From positions 310,001 through 374,000 of the forward strand of contig NZ_JQMJ01000004.1 of the NCBI RefSeq assembly GCF_000744655.1: 64,000 nucleotides of DNA, written 5' to 3'. This document shows positions 39,481-48,284 of this stretch, piece after piece (within the stretch, counting starts at the first letter, position 1; each line of letters opens with the position of its first letter). Both the position numbers and the translations under genes were made by a program. The DNA is from Streptacidiphilus rugosus AM-16. Its GTDB lineage: Bacteria > Actinomycetota > Actinomycetes > Streptomycetales > Streptomycetaceae. The notes beneath the pieces were generated by a model, which was given only the letters and a program-made list of their open reading frames with translations, did no database searches and had not been told where the DNA came from.

Positions 39481-41037
39481 ATGGTGAACGCCTCGTCTCC
39501 CCCGCCTGCCACCGCAACCGGGGCGTTGTGCCTGGTCACCGGTGCCACCGGCTACATCGGAGGACGTCTGGTCCGCGAGCTGCTGGCCGCCGGACACCGG
39601 GTCCGCTGCCTGAGCCGGGATCCGGACCGGCTGCGCGACCAGCCCTGGGCCGACCGGGTCGAACGGGTGCGCGGCGACCTGTGCGACCCGGCCACGCTCG
39701 GTCCGGCCCTGAAGGACGTCGAGGTGGTCCACTACCTGGTGCACTCGCTCGGGAGCGGCCCCGACTTCGAGCGCACCGAGGCGACCGCGGCGCGCAACCT
39801 CGCCGAGGCCGCCGCGGCGGCGAACGTCCGCCGGATCGTCTTCCTCGGCGGGCTGCTGCCGAGCGGCGTCGCCCCCGAGGCGCTCTCCCCGCACCTGCGC
39901 TCGCGGGCCAGGGTCGGGGAGATCCTGCGGTCAGGGCCGGTGCCGACGGCAGAGCTGCGGGCCGCCGTGGTGCTGGGCTCGGGATCGGCCTCGTTCGAGA
40001 TGCTGCGGCACCTGACCGAGCGGCTGCCGGTGATGGTGACGCCCCGTTGGGTCCGCACGCTGATCCAGCCCATCGCGGTCCGCGACGTGCTGCGCTACCT
40101 GGTCGCGGCGGGCGAGCTGCCGCCCGAAGTGAACCGCAGCTTCGACATCGGCGGCCCCGACGTGCTGAGCTACCGGGACATGATGCTGCGTTACGCCCGC
40201 GTCGCCGGGCTGCCGCACCGCGTCGTGCTGCCCGTCCCGGTGCTGACGCCGGCGCTGTCCAGCCTGTGGGTGGGTCTGGTCACCCCCGTGCCCGGCGGTC
40301 TGGCGCGGCCGCTGGTGGAGTCGCTGCGGCACGAGGTCGTCTGCCGGGAGAGCGACATCCGGCGCTGGATCCCCGATCCGCCCGAGGGCCTGGTCGGCTT
40401 CGAGGACGCCGTCCGCCTCGCCCTGGCACGGATCAAGGACGCCGACGTGGCGACCCGCTGGTCCTCGGCGCCGGTCCCCGGCGCGCCCAGCGATCCGCTC
40501 CCCACCGACCCGGACTGGGCGGGCGGTTCGCTCTACGAGGACGTGCGGCAGTCGGCCGTCGGGGCGAGCCCGGCGGACCTGTGGCGGGTGGTCGAGGGCA
40601 TCGGCGGCGAGAACGGCTGGTACTCCTTCCCGCTCGCCTGGGCGCTGCGCGGCGTGCTGGACCGGGTGGTGGGCGGGGTCGGCCTGCGGCGGGGCCGCCG
40701 CGACCCGCACCGGCTGCGGATCGGCGACTCGCTGGACTTCTGGCGGGTCGAGGAGATCGATGCGGGCAGCCTGCTGCGGCTGCGCGCCGAGATGCGGCTG
40801 CCGGGTCTGGCCTGGCTGGAGCTGCGGGTGCAGCCGGACGGGCCGCTGCGCTCCCGCTACCTTCAGCGGGCCGTCTTCCACCCGCGCGGCCTGGCCGGGC
40901 ACCTGTACTGGTGGAGCGTGGCGCCCTTCCACGGCATCGTCTTCGGCGGGATGGTGCGCAACATCGCCCGCGAGGCCGCCCGCGAGCGCCCTGACCCGGC
41001 GCGGCGAAGGCAGGGAAGCCTGGTCGGCCGGATCTGA
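39481..41037 (+). CDS. SDR-DUF2867 fusion protein (NAD(P)-binding oxidoreductase)
   Basis: A 518-residue protein. Residues 17-330 form an extended SDR/NmrA-like Rossmann domain (LVTGATGYIGGRLVRELLAAGH, VEVVHYLVHSLG, RIVFLGGLLPSG); residues 345-510 are DUF2867, a START-like fold (LYEDVRQSAVGASPADLWRVVEGIGGENGWY, RIGDSLDFWRVEEID, MRLPGLAWLELRV). SDR-DUF2867 proteins often lie in light-induced clusters with LitR-type regulators, and this one is divergent from litR. The reaction is unknown; a role in lipid or isoprenoid reduction has been suggested for such proteins. GGAGGG 6 nt upstream sets the ATG. Confidence 0.85.
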   Translation: MVNASSPPPATATGALCLVTGATGYIGGRLVRELLAAGHRVRCLSRDPDRLRDQPWADRVERVRGDLCDPATLGPALKDVEVVHYLVHSLGSGPDFERTEATAARNLAEAAAAANVRRIVFLGGLLPSGVAPEALSPHLRSRARVGEILRSGPVPTAELRAAVVLGSGSASFEMLRHLTERLPVMVTPRWVRTLIQPIAVRDVLRYLVAAGELPPEVNRSFDIGGPDVLSYRDMMLRYARVAGLPHRVVLPVPVLTPALSSLWVGLVTPVPGGLARPLVESLRHEVVCRESDIRRWIPDPPEGLVGFEDAVRLALARIKDADVATRWSSAPVPGAPSDPLPTDPDWAGGSLYEDVRQSAVGASPADLWRVVEGIGGENGWYSFPLAWALRGVLDRVVGGVGLRRGRRDPHRLRIGDSLDFWRVEEIDAGSLLRLRAEMRLPGLAWLELRVQPDGPLRSRYLQRAVFHPRGLAGHLYWWSVAPFHGIVFGGMVRNIAREAARERPDPARRRQGSLVGRI

Positions 41038-41148
41038 GCGGGCGAGCGATTCCTTTTCCCTCCGACGGCGGTCTACCTGGTCGAGGGGCCGGCCCGGCGA
41101 AGGGGCGGCCCGCCGACGAAGGCCGAGAGCGAAGAGGAGCTGATCGCC

Positions 41149-42153
41149 GTGAGCGTTCCCGCCACCATGCGCGCGCTGGAGCAGAGGTCGCACGGAGGTC
41201 CGCAGGACCTGCGGCTGGTCGCCGACACGCCGGTCCCGGTGCCGGGCCCCGGCGAGGTCCTGGTCAAGGTCGCCGTCGCGGGGGTGAACTTCGCCGACGT
41301 CTCCCGGTCCCGTGGGACGTTCCTCGGTGGCCCGCAGCCGCCCTACCTGGCGGGCTTCGAGGCCGCAGGGGAGGTCGTGGCGGCAGGGGAGGTCGTGGCT
41401 GCGGCGGGCACCGGCCCGCGCGCCGGGTCGCTGGTCGCGGGCGTCGGGGAGGGGGCCTTCGCGGAGTACCTGGTCCTGCCCGCGGCGGGGGCGATGCCGG
41501 TGCCCGAGGGATGGACGGCCGAACAGGCGCTGGGCCTGGTGGTGAACTGGCCCGCCGCGCTCGCCGCACTGCGGCCGCTCGGCCGGCTCGCCGCCGGGGA
41601 GACCGCGCTGATCCACGCGGCGGCGGGTGCGACCGGTCAGGCCGCGGTGCGGATGGCGAAGCACTACGGCGCGACGGTCATCGCGACCGCGTCGCGGGGC
41701 AAGCACGACACCGTGCGTGCACTCGGGGCCGACCACGTGCTGGACTCCAGGAGCGGCGACCTCGCCGCCGAGGTGCTGCGGCTGACCGGCGGCGCGGGCG
41801 CCGATCTGGTGCTGGAGTCGGCAGGCGGATCGGCGTTCGAGGCCTCGCTGGCCGCGGCCAGGCGGGTGACCGGCCGCGTGGTCGTCCTCGGGCTGGCGGG
41901 CGGGGAGGCCGCGGTCACCAACCGGGATCTGGTCTACCGGCACCAGGTCCAGCTCGTCGGCCTCAACATCGGGGTGCTGATCGGGGCCGCGCCGCAGGTC
42001 TTCGGCGAGGTCATGGGCGAGCTCTCGACGTTGGTCTCCGCCGGTGTCCTGCCGCCCGCCGCGCCCACCGTCCGTCCGCTCGCCGACGGCCCCGAGGTCC
42101 TCGCCGAGCTGGAGGCCAGGGCGACCGTCGGCAAGCTCGCGCTGCGCCCGTGA
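41149..42153 (+). CDS. NADPH:quinone oxidoreductase (MDR, zinc-free)
   Basis: A 334-residue medium-chain reductase. MRALEQRSHGGPQDLRLV..PVPVPGPGEVLVKVAVAGVNFADV is the quinone-reductase N-terminus; the nucleotide-binding loop is AAAGATGQAAVRMAKHYGATVIAT and YRHQVQLVGLNIG the substrate region. Zinc ligands of alcohol dehydrogenases are absent. It would reduce quinones or enones with NADPH in the cytoplasm. An 18-bp tandem duplication (41365-41400) doubles the hexapeptide AGEVVA. GTG start with AGGAG 8-9 nt upstream. It lies 111 bp after the SDR gene on the same strand and may share its transcript. Confidence 0.88.
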   Translation: MSVPATMRALEQRSHGGPQDLRLVADTPVPVPGPGEVLVKVAVAGVNFADVSRSRGTFLGGPQPPYLAGFEAAGEVVAAGEVVAAAGTGPRAGSLVAGVGEGAFAEYLVLPAAGAMPVPEGWTAEQALGLVVNWPAALAALRPLGRLAAGETALIHAAAGATGQAAVRMAKHYGATVIATASRGKHDTVRALGADHVLDSRSGDLAAEVLRLTGGAGADLVLESAGGSAFEASLAAARRVTGRVVVLGLAGGEAAVTNRDLVYRHQVQLVGLNIGVLIGAAPQVFGEVMGELSTLVSAGVLPPAAPTVRPLADGPEVLAELEARATVGKLALRP

Positions 42154-42227
42154 CGGCGACCGCGACGGCCGCCGCCCCGGCGGCCGTCTCCCCGGCCGGG
42201 TCGGTTCTCCCGTCCTACACTCGCGGC

Positions 42228-43241
42228 ATGACGGCGCATCCGCAGGAGGCCGCGGACCAGGAGCGCTTCACCGCGGAGACCGAGCGGTTCCGCAGGGAAC
42301 TGCTGGCGCACTGCTACCGCATGGTCGGTTCGGCGCAGGACGCCGAGGACCTGGTGCAGGAGACGTATCTGCGGGCCTGGCGTTCCTACCAGGGCTTCGA
42401 GGGCCGCGCGTCGGTGCGGACCTGGCTCTACCGGATCGCCACCAACGTCTGCCTCACGGCGCTGGAACCGCGCCGGATCCGGGTGCTGCCCTCGGGACTG
42501 ACCGGGCCGTGCGACGGGTCCGAGGGGCGGCCGCGGCAGGTGCCACCGGGTGAGGTGGCGTGGCTGGAACCGCTGCCGGAGCGCTGGATCGCTTCGGCCG
42601 GCGACGATCAAGCCGGACGGGATCCCGCCGCCGCGGTGGTCGCCCGAGAGTCGCTGCGGCTGGCGCTCATCGCGGGGCTGCAGCACCTGCCCGCGCGCCA
42701 GCGCGCGATCCTGCTGCTCCGCGAGGTGCTGGTGTTCTCCGCGAACGAGACCGCGGAGATCCTGGGCACCACCGCGGCGGCGGTCAAGAGCGGGCTGCAG
42801 CGCGCCCGCGCCCGGCTGGACGAACTCGACCCCGAACCCGAGGCCCTGCTGGAGCCGACCGACGAGCGGGCGCGGGCGCTGCTCGACGGCTACGTCGCCG
42901 CTTTCGAGCACGCCGACGCGCGGCTGCTGGAGGCCGTGCTGCGCGCGGACGCGACGCTGGAGGCGACGCCGTTCCGCGACTGGCAGGCGGGCCGGGTGAA
43001 CTGCCTCCGGATGCTCGACGCGTACGTCCTGGGCGCGCCGGGCGACTGGCGGATGCTCGCCACCACGGCCAACGGCCAGCCGGCCGCGGTCGAGTACCGG
43101 CGGGACGCCGACGGGGTGCTGCGCGCGCAGGGGGTCGTGGTGCTGACCCCGACGGCGGGCGGCGTCGCCTCCGTGGTCTCCTTCCACGATCCCGCGCTGG
43201 TCGCGGTGTTCGGCTTCCCCGAGGTGCTCGCGCCGCGCTGA
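42228..43241 (+). CDS. ECF sigma factor with C-terminal SnoaL-like domain
   Basis: A 337-residue sigma factor of the SigG/SigJ-like type. Region 2 is at about 20-85 (LLAHCYRMVGSAQDAEDLVQETYLRAWRSYQGFEG then SVRTWLYRIATNVCLTAL), region 4 at about 150-205 (LQHLPARQRAILLLREVLVFSANETAEILGTTAAAVKSGLQRARARL), and the last 125 residues are a SnoaL/NTF2-like extension (LLDGYVAAFEHADARLLEAVL ... FRDWQAGR). No anti-sigma gene is next to it; the extension normally controls such factors. Position beside litR and the photolyase gene suggests the role held by LitS in S. coelicolor, but I cannot prove orthology. TACACT (42216-42221) lies 7 nt before the ATG, so the gene is likely leaderless. Confidence 0.87.
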   Translation: MTAHPQEAADQERFTAETERFRRELLAHCYRMVGSAQDAEDLVQETYLRAWRSYQGFEGRASVRTWLYRIATNVCLTALEPRRIRVLPSGLTGPCDGSEGRPRQVPPGEVAWLEPLPERWIASAGDDQAGRDPAAAVVARESLRLALIAGLQHLPARQRAILLLREVLVFSANETAEILGTTAAAVKSGLQRARARLDELDPEPEALLEPTDERARALLDGYVAAFEHADARLLEAVLRADATLEATPFRDWQAGRVNCLRMLDAYVLGAPGDWRMLATTANGQPAAVEYRRDADGVLRAQGVVVLTPTAGGVASVVSFHDPALVAVFGFPEVLAPR

Positions 43242-43266
43242 ACCGCGCCTCGGCGAACCGCTGCGC

Positions 43267-43289
43267 GAACGATGCGCTGTGCATCGTTC
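43267..43289. promoter_or_regulatory. Perfect inverted repeat sharing the GCATCGT core with the litR operator
   Basis: GAACGATGC-N5-GCATCGTTC (43267-43289), 9-bp arms, lies 26 bp after the sigma gene stop and 164 bp before the photolyase ATG. There is no T-tract. The half-site GCATCGT also occurs at 39388-39394 in the litR operator. It could be a second LitR site upstream of the photolyase gene or a terminator of the sigma gene. Confidence 0.5.
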
Positions 43290-43453
43290 CTCGGGCCTGG
43301 ATTTGCTGGGGCGTGGCGAGGGCCTCCCCCGACGGCACGTCCGTAGGCTCTCGCTGCGCGGCGGCCGGAACGGCCGAAATGGCGGGCCCGTCCCCGGCCG
43401 CCGCACCACGGGGTGACGCGACGGGTGTCCCCTGCCAGGAAAGGCGCCACGGC

Positions 43454-44821
43454 ATGACGGTCCGGATCTGCCTGTTCACCCGCGATCTGCGGCTCGCCGA
43501 CAATCCGGTGCTGTTCGCGGCCTCGGCGGGCGGAAGGGCGGACGTCGTCCCGGTGTTCGTCAGCGATCCCGCCGTCGCGGCCGCCGGGTTCGCGGCCCTG
43601 AACCGGCTGGCCTTCCTGCACGACTGCCTGGCCGATCTGGACCGGGGTCTGCGCGCCTGCGGCAGCCGGCTGGTGGTGCGTCACGGACCGGTCGCCGAGG
43701 ACGTCGCGCGGCTGGTGGAGCAGACCGGCGCGGTCGAGGTGCACACGGCCGCCGACCACAGCGCGTTCGCCCTCGCCCGCGAGGAGCGGCTCCGCGCGGC
43801 CCTGAACGGTCTCGGGGCCAGGCTGGTCACCCACGAGGCCGTGCTGACGGCCGTCGCGCCGGGCACGGCGGTGCCGACCGGCTCCGACCACTACGCGGTC
43901 TTCACCCCGTACCTGCGCCGCTGGTCCACGGTGCCGCTGCGGACGCCGCTGCCCGCGCCGCGCCGGCTGCGGACCCCGGCCGAGCCCGCGTCGGAGGCGT
44001 TGCCGGCCCGCCCAGGACCGAGTTCGCTCTCACCGCTGCTGGCGGCCGGCGGGGAGGTGGCCGGGCGTCGCCGGATGACCCAGTGGCTGGACCACCACCT
44101 GGACGCGTACGAGGACGAACACGACGCCCTGGCGGACGACCTGACCTCGCGTCTCTCCCCCGACCTGCACTTCGGCACGCTGTCCGCCGCTGAACTCGTC
44201 CAGCGGGCCAGGTCCGCGCCGAGCGCCGGGGCGCAGGCCTTCGAACGGCAGGTGGCCTGGCGCGACTTCCACCACCAGGTGCTCGCCGCCCGGCCGCAGG
44301 CCTCGCGGCAGGACTACCGTCCCCGTCACGACACCTGGCGGGACGCTCCCGAGGAGCTGCGGGCCTGGCAGGAGGGTCGTACCGGGTACCCGCTGGTGGA
44401 CGCGGGCATGCGGCAGCTGGCCGCGGAGGGGTGGATGCACAACCGGGCCCGCATGGTCACGGCGAGCTTCCTGTGCAAGACCCTCGGGATCGACTGGCGG
44501 GAGGGGGCGCGCCACTTCCTCTCCCTTCTGGTCGACGGCGACGTGGCCAACAACCAGATGAACTGGCAGTGGGTCGCGGGTACCGGCACCGACACCCGGC
44601 CGAACCGCGTGCTCAACCCCACGGCCCAGGCCAAGCGCTACGACCCCGAGGGCGAGTACGTCCGCCGCTGGGTGCCCGAGCTGGCCCGGCTCAGTGCGCC
44701 CGCGATCCACGAGCCGTGGAAGCTGCCCCCGGGTCTGCGGGCCGAACTCGGCTACCCGGAACCGCTGGTGGCGCTCGACGAGGCCCTCGCCAGGTTCCGC
44801 CGCCGACGGGGCGCCGACTGA
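43454..44821 (+). CDS. phr: Deoxyribodipyrimidine photolyase
   Basis: A 455-residue flavoprotein of the class I CPD photolyase family. The N-terminal alpha/beta domain starts ICLFTRDLRLADNPVLFAAS; the FAD-binding helical domain has FERQVAWRDFHHQVLAARP, GYPLVDAGMRQLAAEGWMHNRARMVTASFLCKTLGIDW (by position about 310-350), and DVANNQMNWQWVAGTGTDTRPNRVLNPTAQAKRYDPEGEYVRRW, with the conserved N/W residues of the FAD and lesion site. It repairs UV-induced cyclobutane dimers using blue light. A photolyase gene beside a LitR regulator is a classical light-induced pairing. GGAAAGG lies upstream of the ATG, and the inverted repeat at 43267-43289 precedes it. Confidence 0.93.
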   Translation: MTVRICLFTRDLRLADNPVLFAASAGGRADVVPVFVSDPAVAAAGFAALNRLAFLHDCLADLDRGLRACGSRLVVRHGPVAEDVARLVEQTGAVEVHTAADHSAFALAREERLRAALNGLGARLVTHEAVLTAVAPGTAVPTGSDHYAVFTPYLRRWSTVPLRTPLPAPRRLRTPAEPASEALPARPGPSSLSPLLAAGGEVAGRRRMTQWLDHHLDAYEDEHDALADDLTSRLSPDLHFGTLSAAELVQRARSAPSAGAQAFERQVAWRDFHHQVLAARPQASRQDYRPRHDTWRDAPEELRAWQEGRTGYPLVDAGMRQLAAEGWMHNRARMVTASFLCKTLGIDWREGARHFLSLLVDGDVANNQMNWQWVAGTGTDTRPNRVLNPTAQAKRYDPEGEYVRRWVPELARLSAPAIHEPWKLPPGLRAELGYPEPLVALDEALARFRRRRGAD

Positions 44822-44889
44822 CACCGCCCGGCCCGCTACTGTTGCCTACCGACTGGTAACCAAGCGCGCCCGAGTCCCCGAGGTGTCCG

Positions 44890-45297
44890 ATGACCGACAG
44901 CACCCCCGCCCCCGCCGCCGCGTCCCCCGCCGCTCCGTCCGCCACCGCGCTGGCGGGGCTGCTCGCCGTCGCTGGGGCGACGCACTTCCTCGCGCCCAAG
45001 CCCTTCGACGCGATCGTGCCGCGGGCCCTGCCGGGGCGGGCCAGGACCTGGACGTACGTGAGCGGCGTGGCCGAGCTGACGGTCGCGGCGGCGCTGGCCA
45101 ACCCTCGGACCCGCAGGGCGGGCGGCTGGATGGCCGCCGGTCTCTTCCTGGCCGTGCTGCCCGCGAACGTGCAGATGGCGCTGGACTGGCAGGACCGGGC
45201 CCCGGCGCTGCGGGCCGCGGCCTGGGGCCGGGTGCCGCTCCAGGTCCCGCTGGTGGTGCGGTCGCTGCGGATCGCGCGGGCCGGCCGTCGCGGCTGA
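44890..45297 (+). CDS. DoxX-like small membrane protein
   Basis: A 135-residue protein with four probable hydrophobic segments. GLLAVAGATHFLAPKPFDAIVPRALPGRARTWTYVSGVAELTVAAAL (by position, about 23-70) has the THF..P..FD.IVP..LPG motif of DoxX/MauE-like proteins in actinobacteria. DoxX proteins are quinone- or thiosulfate-linked membrane subunits or parts of oxidative stress complexes; here the function is open. It follows the photolyase gene by 68 bp on the same strand and could belong to the light response. Confidence 0.75.
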   Translation: MTDSTPAPAAASPAAPSATALAGLLAVAGATHFLAPKPFDAIVPRALPGRARTWTYVSGVAELTVAAALANPRTRRAGGWMAAGLFLAVLPANVQMALDWQDRAPALRAAAWGRVPLQVPLVVRSLRIARAGRRG

Positions 45298-45464
45298 CCG
45301 ACCGGGCCGACCCGCCCCGGTCGTCAGCACCGGTCTCGTCCACCCCTCAGGGCCAGGGACGGGCCGAGTCGGCTGACGGGCCTGGCCGAGGTCTGCCGGC
45401 GGGGTCGACCGCCGACGGGCACCCCGATCATGCGTGCCGTGGGGGCGCGCCGTAGTCTGCAGGC

Positions 45465-46103
45465 ATGAGTGACTCCATGGCACGGACTCCCCGGGAAACC
45501 TTCGACCTGCTGATGGCGGGCAACCAGCGCTTCGTCGCGGGCTCGCCGGAGCACCCGAACCAGGACGCCGCCCGCCGTGCCGAGGTGGCCCCCGGCCAGA
45601 GCCCCTTCGCGGTGCTGTTCGGCTGCTCCGACTCGCGCCTGGCCGCCGAGATCATCTTCGACCGCGGCCTGGGCGACCTGTTCGTCGTCCGCACCGCCGG
45701 TCACGTGATGGGTCCCGAGGTGCTCGGCAGCATCGAGTACGGCGTGAGCCTGCTGGGCTGCCCGCTGGTGATCGTGCTGGGCCACGACTCCTGCGGCGCG
45801 GTGGGCGCGGCGCGTGACGCCGTCGGCGGGGCTCCCGCGGCGGAGGGCTACGTGCGCGACGTGATCGAGCGTGTCACGCCGAGCATCCTGGCCTCCCGCG
45901 CCGCCGGGCACACCGAGGACTCCGACTTCATAGCGGAACACGTCCGCGCCTCCGTCGACCTGCTGCTGGACCGCTCCCGCGCGCTCAGCGAGGCGGTGGA
46001 CGCCGGCCGCACGGCGGTGGTCGGCCTGTCCTACCGGCTCACCGACGGCACCGCGAACGTCGTCACCACCCGCGGCCTCGACGCGGTCGGCGCCGCCGTC
46101 TGA
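45465..46103 (+). CDS. Beta-carbonic anhydrase
   Basis: A 212-residue zinc enzyme interconverting CO2 and bicarbonate. Zinc ligands Cys54, His107 and Cys110 are in LFGCSDSRLAAE and LGHDSCGAVGAA; Asp56-Arg58 form the catalytic dyad. The protein begins FDLLMAGNQRFVAGSPEHPN, a usual Streptomyces form. TAGTCT (45453-45458) lies 6 nt before the ATG and there is no ribosome site, so a leaderless mRNA is likely. It is the last plus-strand gene before the convergent lipid operon. Bicarbonate is a bound cofactor in cyclopropane synthases, which gives a possible but unproven link to its neighbours. Confidence 0.92.
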   Translation: MSDSMARTPRETFDLLMAGNQRFVAGSPEHPNQDAARRAEVAPGQSPFAVLFGCSDSRLAAEIIFDRGLGDLFVVRTAGHVMGPEVLGSIEYGVSLLGCPLVIVLGHDSCGAVGAARDAVGGAPAAEGYVRDVIERVTPSILASRAAGHTEDSDFIAEHVRASVDLLLDRSRALSEAVDAGRTAVVGLSYRLTDGTANVVTTRGLDAVGAAV

Positions 46104-46128
46104 CGTCCGCCCCGCCCGCCGCGCCCGG

Positions 46129-46947
46129 TCAGACCCGGCGCGGCGGACGGGGGAAGAAGCCGCTGGTGCGGGCCCGGTAGGCGGCGTAGCCGGGACGGTC
46201 GGCCATGTGCCGCTCCAGCAGCGCCTTGCCGCTGCCCGCGGTGAGCAGGAAGGTCATCGTCAGCGGCGAGACCACGGTGGCGGCGGCGACCGCGAGGCCG
46301 GTGCAGGCGAGCAGGTACAGGCCCCACCAGACCAGGAAGTCGCCGAAGTAGTTGGGGTGCCTGGTCCAGGCCCACAACCCCCGGTCCATGATCCGGCCGC
46401 GGTTCGCCGGATCGGCCTTGAAGGCGCGCAACTGCCAGTCGCCGACCGCCTCGAAGGCGACACCGGCCCCCCAGACCAGCGCCGCCACCACGGCGAGCAC
46501 GCCGACCGGCTCGGGCGCGTAGCAGGCCGCCTGCACCGGGAGCGAGATCAGCCACACCAGCGCGGCCTGCAGCAGGTAGACCATCCGCAGCGCGTACCAG
46601 GCCCGGCGGGCGGCCCCCGGCCCGGCCTTGGCGAGCATCCGCTCGTAGCGCGGGTCCTCGCCGTGGCCGCGCCCGCGCCAGGCGATGTGCAGGCACAGCC
46701 GCAGCCCCCACGCCACCGTCAGCGCGGTGACCAGCGCGCGCCGTCCGGGGTCCCCGTGGCCTCCCGCCGCCGCGACGGCGCAGGAGGTCACCGCGACGGC
46801 CGCGAAGGCGAGCCCCCAGGCGCTGTCGACGATCCGGTGGATCCCCTTGACCAGGGCGATCGCGAAGGTCGCCAGCAGTACGGCGAGCGCCGCGCCCGCG
46901 GCGGCGGCGAGGTTCGCCGCGAACGCCGCCCACGGGAAGGCGTTCAC
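46129..46947 (-). CDS. DUF1295 membrane protein (steroid 5-alpha-reductase-like)
   Basis: A 272-residue protein with six or seven membrane helices. The C-terminal GDWQLRAFKADPANRGRIMDRGLWAWTRHPNYFGDFLVWWGLYL (by position, about 175-220) is the NAD(P)H/isoprenylcysteine methyltransferase-like core of DUF1295 and steroid 5-alpha-reductases, with the HPNYFG motif. It is the last gene of the five-gene operon (GTGA overlap with the preceding methyltransferase at 46944-46947). In Mycobacterium tuberculosis the counterpart Rv0446c lies next to ufaA1 and sigK. It could reduce a double bond left by the methyltransferases, for example a 10-methylene acyl chain; this is inference. Confidence 0.87.
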   Translation of the reverse strand: MNAFPWAAFAANLAAAAGAALAVLLATFAIALVKGIHRIVDSAWGLAFAAVAVTSCAVAAAGGHGDPGRRALVTALTVAWGLRLCLHIAWRGRGHGEDPRYERMLAKAGPGAARRAWYALRMVYLLQAALVWLISLPVQAACYAPEPVGVLAVVAALVWGAGVAFEAVGDWQLRAFKADPANRGRIMDRGLWAWTRHPNYFGDFLVWWGLYLLACTGLAVAAATVVSPLTMTFLLTAGSGKALLERHMADRPGYAAYRARTSGFFPRPPRRV

Positions 46948-48284
46948 CGCGCCGACCTCGGCTCCGGCCGACCGGGGCCGTCCCACCCGTCGCGCTCCTC
47001 GCCCCGCCCGGCGGATCCGGCCGGACGGCGGGCCAGGATCTGGTCGACGCCCATCCTGCCCTGCTCGAAGGCGAGCGAGCCGCCGACGAGATAGAGCCGC
47101 CAGACCCGCGCGGTGACCTCGCCGACCATGGCGGTGAACTCCTCCCAGCGCTCCTCGAGCGTGTCGTGCCAGGCGTCGACGGTGGCCACGTAGTGCTCGC
47201 GCAGCGCCTGCACGTCCCGGATCTCGAAGCCGGCCCGCTCCAGCAGCGCCAGCGTCCCGCTGAGCGGCCGCATGTGCATGTCCGGGGCGATGAAGGACTC
47301 GATGAACGCGCCGCCGCCGGGGGCGTTCGCGCCGCGCGACATCTGCTGGACCAGCAGCCGGCCGCCCGGAGCCAGAGCCCGGTGCAGCAGCCCCGCGAAG
47401 TCGGGGTACTGGTCGTCCCCGACGTGCTCGCCCATCTCGATCGTGGTGACCGCGTCGAACCCGGCCGCCTCGACGTCGCGCCAGTGCTGGTGCCGGATCT
47501 CGACGCGGTCGCCCAGGCCCTGCTCCTTCACCCGGTCGCGGACGAAGCGGGCCTGCTCCGCGGCCAGAGTGACGCCGGTGGCGTGGACGCCGTGGTGCCG
47601 GGCCGCATGCAGGACCAGCGCGCCCCAGCCGCAGCCGATGTCCAGCAGCCGCATGCCGGGGCGCAGTTCGAGCTTGCGGCAGATCAGGTCGAGCTTGTCG
47701 CGCTGCGCGTCGGCGAGGGTGTACCCGTGCTCGTCGCTCGCCCAGTAGGCGCAGGAGTAGGCCATCGAGGGGTCGAGCAGCAGCGCGTAGAAGTCGTTGG
47801 ACAGGTCGTAGTGGTGACTGATCGCCGCCCGGTCCCTGGTCCGGCTGTGCAGCGCACCGCGCAGCCTGGCCTGCCCCTGCGGCGCGGCCGGGCGTGGGCC
47901 GACCGCGCCGAGCCGGGCCGCGGTGACCGCGGCCCGCGCCAGCGGCCCGACCCCGGGCCGCTGCCGCACCAGCCCACGCTGCTCCACGGCCTGACGGACC
48001 GCCCGCAGCGCCTCGCGCAGGTCCCCCTCGGCGTCCAGCTCGCCGCTCACGTAGGCCTGGGCGAGGCCGAGTTCGTCCGGCTGCCACAGCAGACGGCGCA
48101 GCGCCCGCCGGGAGCGCAGGACCAGGGTGGGCGCACCCGGTGCACCGGCGGTGCTGCCGTCCCAGGCGCGCACCCGCAGCGGCGCGGGCGAGCCGGTGAG
48201 CTCCTCGATCAGCGGCAGCAGCCGGGCCGCCGCGCCCGACTCCGCGCGGCGGTCGCGGGCGCCGCGGTCCGCGGTGGTGGTCAT
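46944..48284 (-). CDS. Cyclopropane-fatty-acyl-phospholipid synthase family methyltransferase (second copy)
   Basis: A 446-residue SAM-dependent enzyme. Residues 20-120 form the N-terminal lipid-binding region (LRVRAWDGS...GLAQAYVSGELD); SAM motif I is LLDIGCGWG (213-221). The active-site Cys is present (Cys178 in YSCAYW) and EHVG (286-289) carries the bicarbonate-binding Glu; the position of E. coli His266 is Gln (LVQQMS, about 311-316), so the bicarbonate site is altered. C-terminal REHY supplies the Tyr. It would methylenate or methylate acyl-chain double bonds of membrane phospholipid. ATGA overlap with the preceding gene (48281-48284). It has no counterpart in the M. tuberculosis block. 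Confidence 0.9.
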   Translation of the reverse strand: MTTTADRGARDRRAESGAAARLLPLIEELTGSPAPLRVRAWDGSTAGAPGAPTLVLRSRRALRRLLWQPDELGLAQAYVSGELDAEGDLREALRAVRQAVEQRGLVRQRPGVGPLARAAVTAARLGAVGPRPAAPQGQARLRGALHSRTRDRAAISHHYDLSNDFYALLLDPSMAYSCAYWASDEHGYTLADAQRDKLDLICRKLELRPGMRLLDIGCGWGALVLHAARHHGVHATGVTLAAEQARFVRDRVKEQGLGDRVEIRHQHWRDVEAAGFDAVTTIEMGEHVGDDQYPDFAGLLHRALAPGGRLLVQQMSRGANAPGGGAFIESFIAPDMHMRPLSGTLALLERAGFEIRDVQALREHYVATVDAWHDTLEERWEEFTAMVGEVTARVWRLYLVGGSLAFEQGRMGVDQILARRPAGSAGRGEERDGWDGPGRPEPRSAR

